From NCBI GenBank assembly GCA_964581515.1, contig CAZOOV010000003.1, positions 124,001-188,000 on the forward strand: 64,000 bases of DNA. Reading direction: 5' to 3'. The notes under the pieces were generated by a model that worked only from the letters and a program-made list of their open reading frames with translations, was not told the DNA's origin and ran no database searches. Source of the stretch: JACJVV01 sp964581515. Lineage in GTDB: Archaea > Nanobdellota > Nanobdellia > Woesearchaeales > JACJVV01. Below, one piece after another: positions 40,944 to 49,000 of this stretch; position 1 is the stretch's first letter, and every line of letters starts with the position of its first letter. The position numbers and the translations under genes were made by a program.

Positions 40944-43835
40944 ATGAACGAGCAAATGGCAAACCATATTTCTAATTGGAAAGTGAAAAAGAGGACAGGT
41001 GAAATCCTTGATTTTGACAAAGATAGGATTGTAAAGGCAATTTTTAATGCAGCACAAGCAGTTGGAGGATCTGATAAGAAAGAATCTGAAAGACTAGCTG
41101 ATCAAGTATTTAATTTCATGCTTACTGATGATTCAGTTAATGATAAAGAACCATTCGATGTTGAGAAAATACAAGATATAGTAGAAAAAGTGCTTATGAA
41201 AGAGGGTCATGCAAAGACTGCAAAAGCATATATATTGTATAGGGAACAACATAGTATAGAAAGGGAACTTCAATCATTGCAGGAATTGAAGAGTGATGAG
41301 ATTGATCTTGATGATCCTGTTTCGTTAAAACTAGTTGACATGTTTAAGTATAAGAGTAAGCTTAGCTCGCTTATTGAACCTGATTTGATAAATGATTATA
41401 AGGTACTTCTTTTTCAGCTGAGAAAGATGCAAAAGACTGGTGATCTAGATGTGCATCCAGAAGATAATTATCTTTGTGGATCAGAACTTGCTGAGAACAT
41501 ATATAAGAAGAAATATTTTCTTAAAGGAATTGATTGTGAACTTATTGAGAAATCTCCTGAGGATCTTTTCTGCAGGATAGCTTCTTTTATTGCAGCAGTT
41601 GAACCAACATCCAAAAAACAGCTTGCATGGGCAGAAGCATTCTATAAGATGCTCTATGAAGGATATTTCATCCCTGGAGGCAGGATTATTGCTGGAGCAG
41701 GTGATATGTTTAGGCTTAAGACTTTGGCAAATTGTTTTGTTACAGTAATTGAAGAAGATAGTATAGAATCAATTTACAAAGCAGCTTATGAAGCTGCAAG
41801 AACATACTCCTATGGTGGTGGTATTGGTATCGATATATCTGTTTTGCGGCCAAAAGATGCAGTCGTGCATAACGCTGCAGATAAATCAACTGGTGCAGTG
41901 TCCTTTATGGACCTGTACAGCCTTACCACTGGTCTTATCGGTCAATCAGGCAGAAGAGGAGCACTTATGCTTACTGTTGATGTTAAACATCCGGATGTTC
42001 CTTCATTTATACAGGTTAAGAAAGTCTCAAATTGGATAACAAACCAAATTGTTGAGCAATGTAAATGGAGCAATAGATTTGATGATGATCAATTGAATGA
42101 GATTGAAAGACAGGTAAGAGAAAATACTCAAATTAGATTTGCAAATATCAGTCTGAAAGTATCAGATGAGTTTATGTCTGCAGTAAATGAACAGAATACT
42201 TATGGTAAAGATACAATTATGGTATACAAAAAAGATAAGGATATTGATAATGGTCCTATGATGCAGGATATAGAGAATATACATTATTCTTATGGTATGC
42301 CTTCAAAACCTATTGAGAAATATGAACCACTTGAACAGTTTGATTCTCTTGATAAGTTAAATAAATATCTTAGCGATGTTCATGGCCATTTAAATCCTAT
42401 ATCAAAAGAACAATTTGAAGATGTAAATAATCGTGATGTATTTGGAGATTTCATAATAAAGACAGGTGAAGATGAGCTTGCAATCAAATATGCAGGGGAT
42501 TTTATGCTTTATTTCTATATAAAACAATCAGGTGAGATAAAGAAGCTTATGAAAGCAAGAGATATATGGAATCTTTTTGTAGAAGGAAATTATAGGACAG
42601 CAGAGCCAGGACTTATATTTTGGTCAAGGATGAGTAAATATTCACCATCAAATTATGTCGGAAGACCTATTGCGTCAACAAATCCTTGTGGAGAAGTTCC
42701 TCTTGAAGCAGGTGGTGCATGTAATCTTGGAAGTGTAAATCTTTCAAGGATGGTAGTCAATGGTTATAAGGATACAGCAGAGATTGATTTCAAAAGACTT
42801 GAAAAGACAGTTCATACTTTGATAAGATTCCTTGATAATGTAATCAGCTGGAATGAACGTGTTAATGCACTTGAGAAACAAAGTGAAGCTGCAAAACTTA
42901 CAAGAAGGCTTGGTCTTGGTGTAATGGGTATTGCAGATATGCTTAATCAGCTTGGTCTTGGTTATGATAGTGAAGAAGGAATGAAGACTATTGAAAAAAT
43001 CATGAAGTTCATAGCAGATAAAGCATATGAAGCATCAGCTTTACTTGCTGAGGAGAAAGGACCTAGTCCTATCTATGAATATGAGAAATATAAAGAAAGC
43101 CCGTTCTTTCAAGAGTCTATTTCACAACAGACAAGGGATCTGATACAAGAAAAAGGACTTCGAAATATTGCAATGCTTTCTATTGCACCAACAGGAACAA
43201 TTTCTAATATCATACTTGGATTTAGGAGTGGAACAAAGAATTATATCGGTGTAAGTGGAGGAGTTGAGCCAATATTCTCACTTTATTATACAAGACGTTC
43301 AGAATCTTTTGGAAACGTATTCTTCAAGGTATTTCATTCAACAGTACAGGCTTATCTTGATGAAAAAAATATAGGGGACGATATTCAGAAAGTAAAAGAA
43401 GAAGAGTTAAAGGATTTGTTGCCTGAGCATTTTTTTAGGACAGCACATGATATTTCTCCTGAAAAACGTGTTGTTATACAAGGTATTTGTCAAAAATATG
43501 TTGATCAAAGTATTTCATCTACTGTAAATCTTCCTGAAAATATTGATCCTGAAACAATATCGAGTATTTATATCAATGCTTGGAAACATAAACTCAAAGG
43601 AATTACTATCTATAGAGAAGGAAGTAGATATCCAATACTTCAGGCTGATGGACTAGCTAAGACTGATTTTAATGAATATAAGGATAAGAAGTATAAACTT
43701 ACTGCTCCAACAGGTGATATCATTGAAGGAACTGGTGACAGTGTTGTTACAATGCCTGATGGATCACTTACTACAATTTATCATTTGCTTAAAGAACAGA
43801 AGAAACATAGAGAAGAATCTCAGCAAGTGGAATAG
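40944..43835 (+). CDS. nrdJ: Adenosylcobalamin-dependent ribonucleotide reductase (class II), 963 aa
   Basis: Reduces ribonucleotides to deoxyribonucleotides with a thiyl radical generated from AdoCbl. Residues 10-105 are an ATP-cone (KVKKRTGEILDFDKDRIVKA). The barrel has a reducing Cys264 in LANCFVTV; the N-x-C-x-E active site is TNPCGEVP (N580, C582, E584), followed by GGACNLGSVNLSRM; SIAPTGTISN is the phosphate-binding loop. Residues about 400-530 carry an inserted segment with many Asp/Tyr. The C-terminus ends HREESQQVE without the Cys tail class II enzymes normally use for re-reduction; a separate gene at 43967 seems to supply it. Confidence 0.93.
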   Translation: MNEQMANHISNWKVKKRTGEILDFDKDRIVKAIFNAAQAVGGSDKKESERLADQVFNFMLTDDSVNDKEPFDVEKIQDIVEKVLMKEGHAKTAKAYILYREQHSIERELQSLQELKSDEIDLDDPVSLKLVDMFKYKSKLSSLIEPDLINDYKVLLFQLRKMQKTGDLDVHPEDNYLCGSELAENIYKKKYFLKGIDCELIEKSPEDLFCRIASFIAAVEPTSKKQLAWAEAFYKMLYEGYFIPGGRIIAGAGDMFRLKTLANCFVTVIEEDSIESIYKAAYEAARTYSYGGGIGIDISVLRPKDAVVHNAADKSTGAVSFMDLYSLTTGLIGQSGRRGALMLTVDVKHPDVPSFIQVKKVSNWITNQIVEQCKWSNRFDDDQLNEIERQVRENTQIRFANISLKVSDEFMSAVNEQNTYGKDTIMVYKKDKDIDNGPMMQDIENIHYSYGMPSKPIEKYEPLEQFDSLDKLNKYLSDVHGHLNPISKEQFEDVNNRDVFGDFIIKTGEDELAIKYAGDFMLYFYIKQSGEIKKLMKARDIWNLFVEGNYRTAEPGLIFWSRMSKYSPSNYVGRPIASTNPCGEVPLEAGGACNLGSVNLSRMVVNGYKDTAEIDFKRLEKTVHTLIRFLDNVISWNERVNALEKQSEAAKLTRRLGLGVMGIADMLNQLGLGYDSEEGMKTIEKIMKFIADKAYEASALLAEEKGPSPIYEYEKYKESPFFQESISQQTRDLIQEKGLRNIAMLSIAPTGTISNIILGFRSGTKNYIGVSGGVEPIFSLYYTRRSESFGNVFFKVFHSTVQAYLDEKNIGDDIQKVKEEELKDLLPEHFFRTAHDISPEKRVVIQGICQKYVDQSISSTVNLPENIDPETISSIYINAWKHKLKGITIYREGSRYPILQADGLAKTDFNEYKDKKYKLTAPTGDIIEGTGDSVVTMPDGSLTTIYHLLKEQKKHREESQQVE

Positions 43836-43847
43836 TAGATAAAAATA

Positions 43848-43898
43848 TTGAGCATTAGTTAAGTTTGAGTATTGGTTTAAATTGAGTATTAGTTTAAT
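43848..43898 (+). repeat. Three-copy tandem repeat, 17 bp
   Basis: Units at 43848-43864, 43865-43881 and 43882-43898 with consensus ttgagtattagtttaat. Between nrdJ and the tail gene. Confidence 0.65.
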
Positions 43899-43966
43899 AC
43901 TAAGGTTAAGATGTAATCTTAGATTGTAATTAAGAGGATAGTAATTTAATAAAAAAGGAGGAGATT

Positions 43967-44218
43967 ATGATGGACCCTAATTATTTTGTGATTGAAGAAG
44001 TTGTGGAAGAAGAGGAATTAATAGAAGAAAAGGAGATCATGACTAACGCAGTGTCAGATTCAGTTGGTTCAGATGATACTACTCAAGCAGAAGAGGCTTC
44101 ATTTGGTAATGAAAATCTTGCAGAGTGTCCTTCTTGTGGTAAAAGTACCTTGAAAGTTGAAGGTGGATGCCATAGTTGTGTGAATGAAGAATGTGGTTTT
44201 AGTAAGTGTGATATTTGA
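43967..44218 (+). CDS. Split-off C-terminal zinc/redox tail of NrdJ, 83 aa
   Basis: The N-terminal 50 residues are acidic and probably flexible. The C-terminal ~32 residues read ECPSCGKSTLKVEGG then CHSCVNEECGFSKCDI: C-P-x-C-G ... EGG-C-x2-C ... C-G-x-S-K-C. That is the pattern of the C-terminal zinc-ribbon/redox tail of many class II NrdJ proteins. As nrdJ just upstream lacks it, this is probably the detached tail, acting in trans. A ribosome site (AAAGGAGGAG) lies just before ATG 43967 (ATG 43970 also possible). Confidence 0.75.
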   Translation: MMDPNYFVIEEVVEEEELIEEKEIMTNAVSDSVGSDDTTQAEEASFGNENLAECPSCGKSTLKVEGGCHSCVNEECGFSKCDI

Positions 44219-44299
44219 GATTAATTTTATTTATTTTCATTAATAATTCATTATTTTTATATATATGATTGTCTATTAAGTAAAAAAAGGAGGTGAAAG

Positions 44300-44785
44300 A
44301 TGAGTAAGCTCTACACAGGTTGTGGGGATTATGGAAAGACTAGTATCTTTCATTGTAATATAGATAAGGATTCTCCTCTTATAGAGGTAATCGGTACTAT
44401 TGATGAGCTTCAGTCATCTCTTGATATTGCCAGGCTTAATTCTTCTTTTAACATCATTATAGAAAAGATTCAAGATAAATTACGTTTTTTAGCAGGAGAA
44501 GTTGCAGGATATGTTGACGCTACTCATGAACTCATTTCTCTTGAGGATATACATCATATTGAAACTATAATAGATGAGCTTTCTGATGTGGTTCCGTCTA
44601 CTTTTGTGAGATTTAATAATCAAACTTCTGTTTATCTTAATGAGTCTAGAGTCAGAGCTCGTAGGCTTGAGCGGAAAATATTCAAATTAGGAACTTTACG
44701 TCCAGAAGTAGGGAAATATGTAAATAGGCTTTCTGATCTGTTTTTTGTATTGAGCTATAAAGCAGAATTAGAATTAACAGATTGA
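44300..44785 (+). CDS. pduO: PduO-type corrinoid adenosyltransferase, 161 aa
   Basis: Transfers the adenosyl group of ATP to cob(I)alamin, making AdoCbl. Motifs: KLYTGCGDYGKTS at the N-terminus (ATP site), VIGTIDELQSSLDIAR and VYLNESRVRARRLERKI (catalytic Arg-rich helix), ending in NRLSDLFFVLSY. Its place after nrdJ and the tail gene gives a three-gene module in which PduO supplies the reductase cofactor. Ribosome site AAAGGAGGTGAAAG precedes the ATG. TATA-like tttatatatat at about 44255 may give it a promoter of its own. Confidence 0.92.
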   Translation: MSKLYTGCGDYGKTSIFHCNIDKDSPLIEVIGTIDELQSSLDIARLNSSFNIIIEKIQDKLRFLAGEVAGYVDATHELISLEDIHHIETIIDELSDVVPSTFVRFNNQTSVYLNESRVRARRLERKIFKLGTLRPEVGKYVNRLSDLFFVLSYKAELELTD

Positions 44786-44790
44786 ATCTG

Positions 44791-44849
44791 CTGGTAGAAA
44801 ATATTCTTTACTGGTAGAAATATTTTTTATTGGTAGAAGATATTATTTA
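44791..44849 (+). repeat. Three-copy tandem repeat, 19-20 bp, between convergent genes
   Basis: Units at 44791-44810, 44811-44829 and 44830-44849, pattern ctggtagaaaatattcttta. The last unit includes the stop codon of the opine-type dehydrogenase on the minus strand. Confidence 0.65.
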
Positions 44850-46015
44850 TTGAAAACAATATCTAGTTTTCTTTGGAATTTTATGCCAAAGGTATCCATA
44901 TTATATCCTATCTTTCTGAAATCATAATCTTCAAGATTGACCGGGATTACTGATCCTTTCATCTTTTGTCCTCTTCTCCATACAGCATTTGCAAGATCAA
45001 TTACACTTGTTAATGGAGTTGCATCAATGCCTAAGCTTAGTGCAAGTGATTCTAATGGGACCATTCCATAAGGTATATCTTCAGTAAGCCTTCTGTCTTC
45101 ATATAGGTCATTGACATGGATGGTTTTGTTTCCATAAGAATTCAACAACATTGTTGGAAGATCCATATCTGCTGTGTTGTCGGGGTTTGCTCCCATCAAC
45201 CATTCTTTTGGGTCAGTAATATCAAATCCTAATTCTGTTGCTATCATACTTCTTATTTTGAAGATATCATCCATATATCTTGCAGCAAATCCACTTAAAT
45301 CTCCATAAATGCTAATATCTACACCATCTTCTCCTTTTTGGAGACTTTGTACTGCAAGTGTATTTGCAACATTCTCATTTCCTATAACACTGACTGCATT
45401 GATTGTTGCATCATGGTTTTGTAGAGCAATCCTAAAAGGATGTGAACCATTAACAAAAGAACCTTTTCCAAAAAGACCATTTAACATTTCCATTATTTGT
45501 TTATTGTCCACGCCAGGATGGATTCCTGCATATTCTAGTGCTGATTTTTTGTTCATAAGATTTACTTCATATTCATTTCCTTTTCCATTAGGTCCTGTTT
45601 TTGTAGTATAGAATAATGATGATGAGACTTCTCCAATGATATATGAATCATCAAGTTCTCTTCTTAGCAAATAACTTGATGCGAATTTTCCTGGAAAGAA
45701 TATGGTTGGAGTTTCTGGTTTTAGATGTTCTTTTATTGTCTTTCCAATATCTCTATGTCCTTTTGCAGATATGCAGACTAGTGTAATGTCTGAGTCTCCA
45801 ATGCAACATGAAGGGTTAGTTGTAGTAGGAATCGTAACTTTTCCGGACTTTACTCCTTTTATTTTTTTGTCATAATTTAAAGAAAGCTCTACTTCTTCGT
45901 CTTTGCCACTTCTTTTAACCATACACACATCATGGTCATTTTGTGCAAGGTATCCAGCAGCTCCTGATGCTACATTCCCATTTCCTATTATGCTGATTTT
46001 CACCTTAATTAGCAT
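44843..46015 (-). CDS. Opine/octopine dehydrogenase-family protein, about 390 aa
   Basis: An NAD(P)-dependent dehydrogenase with a Rossmann N-terminus (VKISIIGNGNVASGAAGYL) and the C-terminal helical domain of the octopine/nopaline family. That domain's His is in ALQNHDATINAVSVIG, part of the usual 'HP....N' region. Such enzymes reductively join an amino acid and a 2-oxo acid; the products are unknown here. The frame opens at 46066. ATG 46015 or GTG 46003 fits the TATA-like ttataaat at 46029-46036 better. The 3' end lies in a three-copy repeat. Confidence 0.8.
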   Translation of the reverse strand: MLIKVKISIIGNGNVASGAAGYLAQNDHDVCMVKRSGKDEEVELSLNYDKKIKGVKSGKVTIPTTTNPSCCIGDSDITLVCISAKGHRDIGKTIKEHLKPETPTIFFPGKFASSYLLRRELDDSYIIGEVSSSLFYTTKTGPNGKGNEYEVNLMNKKSALEYAGIHPGVDNKQIMEMLNGLFGKGSFVNGSHPFRIALQNHDATINAVSVIGNENVANTLAVQSLQKGEDGVDISIYGDLSGFAARYMDDIFKIRSMIATELGFDITDPKEWLMGANPDNTADMDLPTMLLNSYGNKTIHVNDLYEDRRLTEDIPYGMVPLESLALSLGIDATPLTSVIDLANAVWRRGQKMKGSVIPVNLEDYDFRKIGYNMDTFGIKFQRKLDIVFNK

Positions 46016-46157
46016 ATTCGTTGTGGGCTTATAAATCTTGCTTTTTAGAAAGTTATAATTATTCAATTATATATCTATATATTAGAAATCTTAATAAATC
46101 CAAAAGCAATTACATTACTTTGGCGCTTAGAATTTTTATGTGAAGACTTTATTTGTT

Positions 46158-46778
46158 TTAGATTGATAATGAATCTTCCAAAGTTATTCTTTTTACTTCT
46201 ATATTATTGAATCCTGTCTCTTCTAACTGCTTTTTTGTTGTATTATTTCTTACCATCACTCTGTCTGCCAATCTTAGATCCAATCTTGGAGCAACAAGCT
46301 GAACACCCATGGCATCATCCAATGCTTTTCTTATCCATTTTGATCTTGGCCATGAATATTTGAAGATGTATCTCTTGTCTTGCTTGCTTATGTTGTAGTT
46401 GTTCCATGCACTGTTTAGGGCTATATGCCATCCTTGATAATCTGTGAATATGCCGTCAACTTCATTGAATGAGAATAACACTTGATTTGGAAACTCTCCT
46501 TTTTTTCTGTATTCTCCTACTTGTTTTCCATCTTTGTAGCTGCTTGCGACCTTGACTCTCCAATTATCTTGATAGCCAGTCATCCTTAGGTCTTCATCTG
46601 TTGTTCCGACTGCAAGGAATAATGGGTAAAAACCAACCTCTTTCTCAAGCCATTCTATGGATTTGAGGTATTCTGGATCTGAATGCTCTCTGCTTGGTTT
46701 GATCTCTCCAAAAACCACTTTATCCAGGCTTAAGCAATGATGATATAATAATTTGGTTGTATGATGAGTTGATTTCAT
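46158..46778 (-). CDS. Hypothetical protein, 206 aa
   Basis: No family recognised; soluble, with an unusual number of aromatic residues (YQGWHIALNSAWNNYN, YIFKYSWPRSKWIRK). No signal peptide. Mixed alpha/beta, with a His-rich N-terminus (MKSTHHTTKLLYHHC). Divergent from the Na/phosphate symporter. Confidence 0.7.
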   Translation of the reverse strand: MKSTHHTTKLLYHHCLSLDKVVFGEIKPSREHSDPEYLKSIEWLEKEVGFYPLFLAVGTTDEDLRMTGYQDNWRVKVASSYKDGKQVGEYRKKGEFPNQVLFSFNEVDGIFTDYQGWHIALNSAWNNYNISKQDKRYIFKYSWPRSKWIRKALDDAMGVQLVAPRLDLRLADRVMVRNNTTKKQLEETGFNNIEVKRITLEDSLSI

Positions 46779-46885
46779 AGTAGTTGAGAATGAATAATCA
46801 AATATAAACTTATCTTCATCAGGTATATGAAAGTAATATTTAAAGAGAAATTTTATAAAGTTATTTTGTAGTTGGTCTGCTTATA

Positions 46886-48514
46886 ATGATAGAAGAGATG
46901 ATCTTTGGACTTATTGGTGGACTTGGTATGTTCATCTTTGGTATAGAGATGATGAGTAAGGGACTGCAAAAAGCAGCAGGAAATAAGATAAGATCTATCA
47001 TTACGTATCTTACAAATAATAGATTCAAAGGAGTATTATTTGGGACGATTATGACTTCTATATTGCAGAGCAGTTCAGCAGCTACTGTTATGGTTGTAGG
47101 GTTTGCGAATGCTGGACTTATCACTCTCCTTCAGGCAGTGCCGGTGATTTTGGGTGCAAATATAGGAACGACTGTTACAGGACAGTTGATTGCTTTTAAG
47201 CTTACACATTACGCTTTGCCAATTGTTGCTATTGGATCATTTCTTTATCTTTTCAGTAAGAAAAAATTACACAAGGATCTTGGTGAGGCAGTGCTGGGAT
47301 TTGGTTTATTATTTTTGGGACTTAGTATAATGTCTGGATCTGTGGAATCACTCAGTCAAGGAGAGAATATATACAATATCTTGTCAATATTTGGCAGAAA
47401 TCCAATCTTAGGGATACTTGCAGGAATGATTGCTACAGCCATACTTCAATCAAGTTCTGTTGTTATAGGAATAGTTATCGTTATATCAGGTATGGGTATG
47501 ATTAGTTTGCCTGGTGCAGTGGCTTTAGTTTTTGGGACAAATATTGGAACATGTGTCACTGCAATGCTTTCAAGCATAAAAGGTACACTCAATGCAAAGA
47601 GGACTGCTATAGCACATCTGATGTTTAATGTGATAGGTACAATCTTAGGACTCATTCTTCTTCCACTTTATGTGAAAGGTGTTATGATGATACCTGGAAC
47701 TATAGAAAGACAAGTAGCTAATGCAAATACATTTTATAATATCTTTAATGCGATACTTTTCATAGGATTTGTTCCTGCATTTGTTGCTTTTGTAAAGAAG
47801 ATCGTACCTGGTACTGAGCAGACAAGCATAGATACACCAAAATATCTTGACAAACATCTTCTTGAAACGCCAGATATGGCAATGAAAGCTGCAAAAAAAG
47901 AGATTGTTAGGATGATGGAAATAGCAAAAGATATGATGAATACTGCTTACACTGCCCTTCATACAGGAAATAAGAAGGATATTGAGAAAGTATTATCAAA
48001 AGAAGTTCCTATGCGTCAATTACGTGGGGCTATATCAGATTATATGATTCTTATAACAGGTAAGGATATTTCTGATAAAGACGCACAACTTATTCCTGCA
48101 TACCTTGATCCAATCAGTGATATCGAAAGAATTGTTCGCCATTCTCTTAAGATGGCTAGAGCAGCTCAAAGAATGGATGATAATAAACTTAAAATACCTG
48201 CAATAAAAGATCTTGATAAGATTCATTCTACAGTAGATAGGATGCTTGGTTATTCTCTTAAGGCGCTTCCTGATCTTGATGGCAAGATTGCACATAAGGT
48301 AGCTCATGAAGAAGCTGAACTCAATAAAGATTTTCATATCTTTATGAAAAAGAAGATTAAGAAGACAATGGGGTCAGCACTTCAGGATATAATCTATGTT
48401 GAGACCCTTACTAATCTTGAAAAGATTGGCGATCATGCTGCAAGCATAGGCAGAGCAATTGAGCGAAATTCTGATTTGATTGAGAATTCTAAAGTTTCTA
48501 AGACTTCTGCTTGA
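46886..48514 (+). CDS. Na/Pi cotransporter II-family protein with PhoU-like domain, 542 aa
   Basis: Two inverted repeats, each with the QSSS signature: SILQSSSAATVMVVGFANAG and AILQSSSVVIGIVIVISG, followed by GANIGTTVTG and GTNIGTCVTA. The residues to about 330 form the membrane transporter; residues 340-530 are a PhoU-like helical domain (KEIVRMMEIAKDMM, ETLTNLEKIGDHAASIG). Imports phosphate with Na+ or acts in phosphate homeostasis. Leaderless after TATA-like ttttataaag. Could be under control of the AbrB-PhoU protein at 60417. Confidence 0.88.
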   Translation: MIEEMIFGLIGGLGMFIFGIEMMSKGLQKAAGNKIRSIITYLTNNRFKGVLFGTIMTSILQSSSAATVMVVGFANAGLITLLQAVPVILGANIGTTVTGQLIAFKLTHYALPIVAIGSFLYLFSKKKLHKDLGEAVLGFGLLFLGLSIMSGSVESLSQGENIYNILSIFGRNPILGILAGMIATAILQSSSVVIGIVIVISGMGMISLPGAVALVFGTNIGTCVTAMLSSIKGTLNAKRTAIAHLMFNVIGTILGLILLPLYVKGVMMIPGTIERQVANANTFYNIFNAILFIGFVPAFVAFVKKIVPGTEQTSIDTPKYLDKHLLETPDMAMKAAKKEIVRMMEIAKDMMNTAYTALHTGNKKDIEKVLSKEVPMRQLRGAISDYMILITGKDISDKDAQLIPAYLDPISDIERIVRHSLKMARAAQRMDDNKLKIPAIKDLDKIHSTVDRMLGYSLKALPDLDGKIAHKVAHEEAELNKDFHIFMKKKIKKTMGSALQDIIYVETLTNLEKIGDHAASIGRAIERNSDLIENSKVSKTSA

Positions 48515-48579
48515 AATGTTTATTAGAATACTATTTGAGCTATATCTAATTAATACTTCTTCAGATATGATTTTTATTC

Positions 48580-48720
48580 TTAATGGTGCATCTTGAATCT
48601 TCTTACTCTGCCCGTATGATAATCAAAATATTCATCTCTTCTCAAATGCGGGCTACCAGTCTCAAGATAATCTAGAAAGTCCATCATCTTTCCAGTCTTT
48701 GATTTATTTCTTCTTGACAT
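48580..48720 (-). CDS. Basic microprotein, 46 aa
   Basis: A 46-codon frame from ATG 48720 to TAA 48580, preceded by AAGAGGTGG (ribosome site). The product is basic: MSRRNKSKTGKMMDFLDYLE, then SPHLRRDEYFDYHTGRVRRF, ending KMHH. No family recognised; the composition suggests nucleic-acid binding. It is the only gene in the 475-base gap between the symporter and the pyrophosphatase; the rest (48721-48958) is AT-rich with no feature seen. Confidence 0.6.
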   Translation of the reverse strand: MSRRNKSKTGKMMDFLDYLETGSPHLRRDEYFDYHTGRVRRFKMHH

Positions 48721-48958
48721 AAGACCACCTCTTATATTTGTATTTATATTTATTAAAACCCCTAATTATGTGATTAATAGTAGAATAAATATTTAATTTT
48801 TTTGTGGTCATTATGGCACAATTATATAGTCTTTTGATTGGGTAGAAAAATAAAATAGTGAGATAATTGAGGAATAATTAATCTATTTTAACATTTAAAA
48901 TAAAATAATAAGAAATTAAGATAATAAGAAATAAAAAAATTAAAATAATAAAAAAATA

Positions 48959-49000
48959 AATCAGACTAATCAAATCAGATTAGTCAAATCAGATTAATGC
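48959..49000 (-). repeat. Three-copy tandem repeat, 14 bp, overlapping the hppA end
   Basis: Units aatcagactaatca (48959), aatcagattagtca (48973) and aatcagattaatgc (48987). The last contains the final codons and stop of hppA. Confidence 0.65.
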
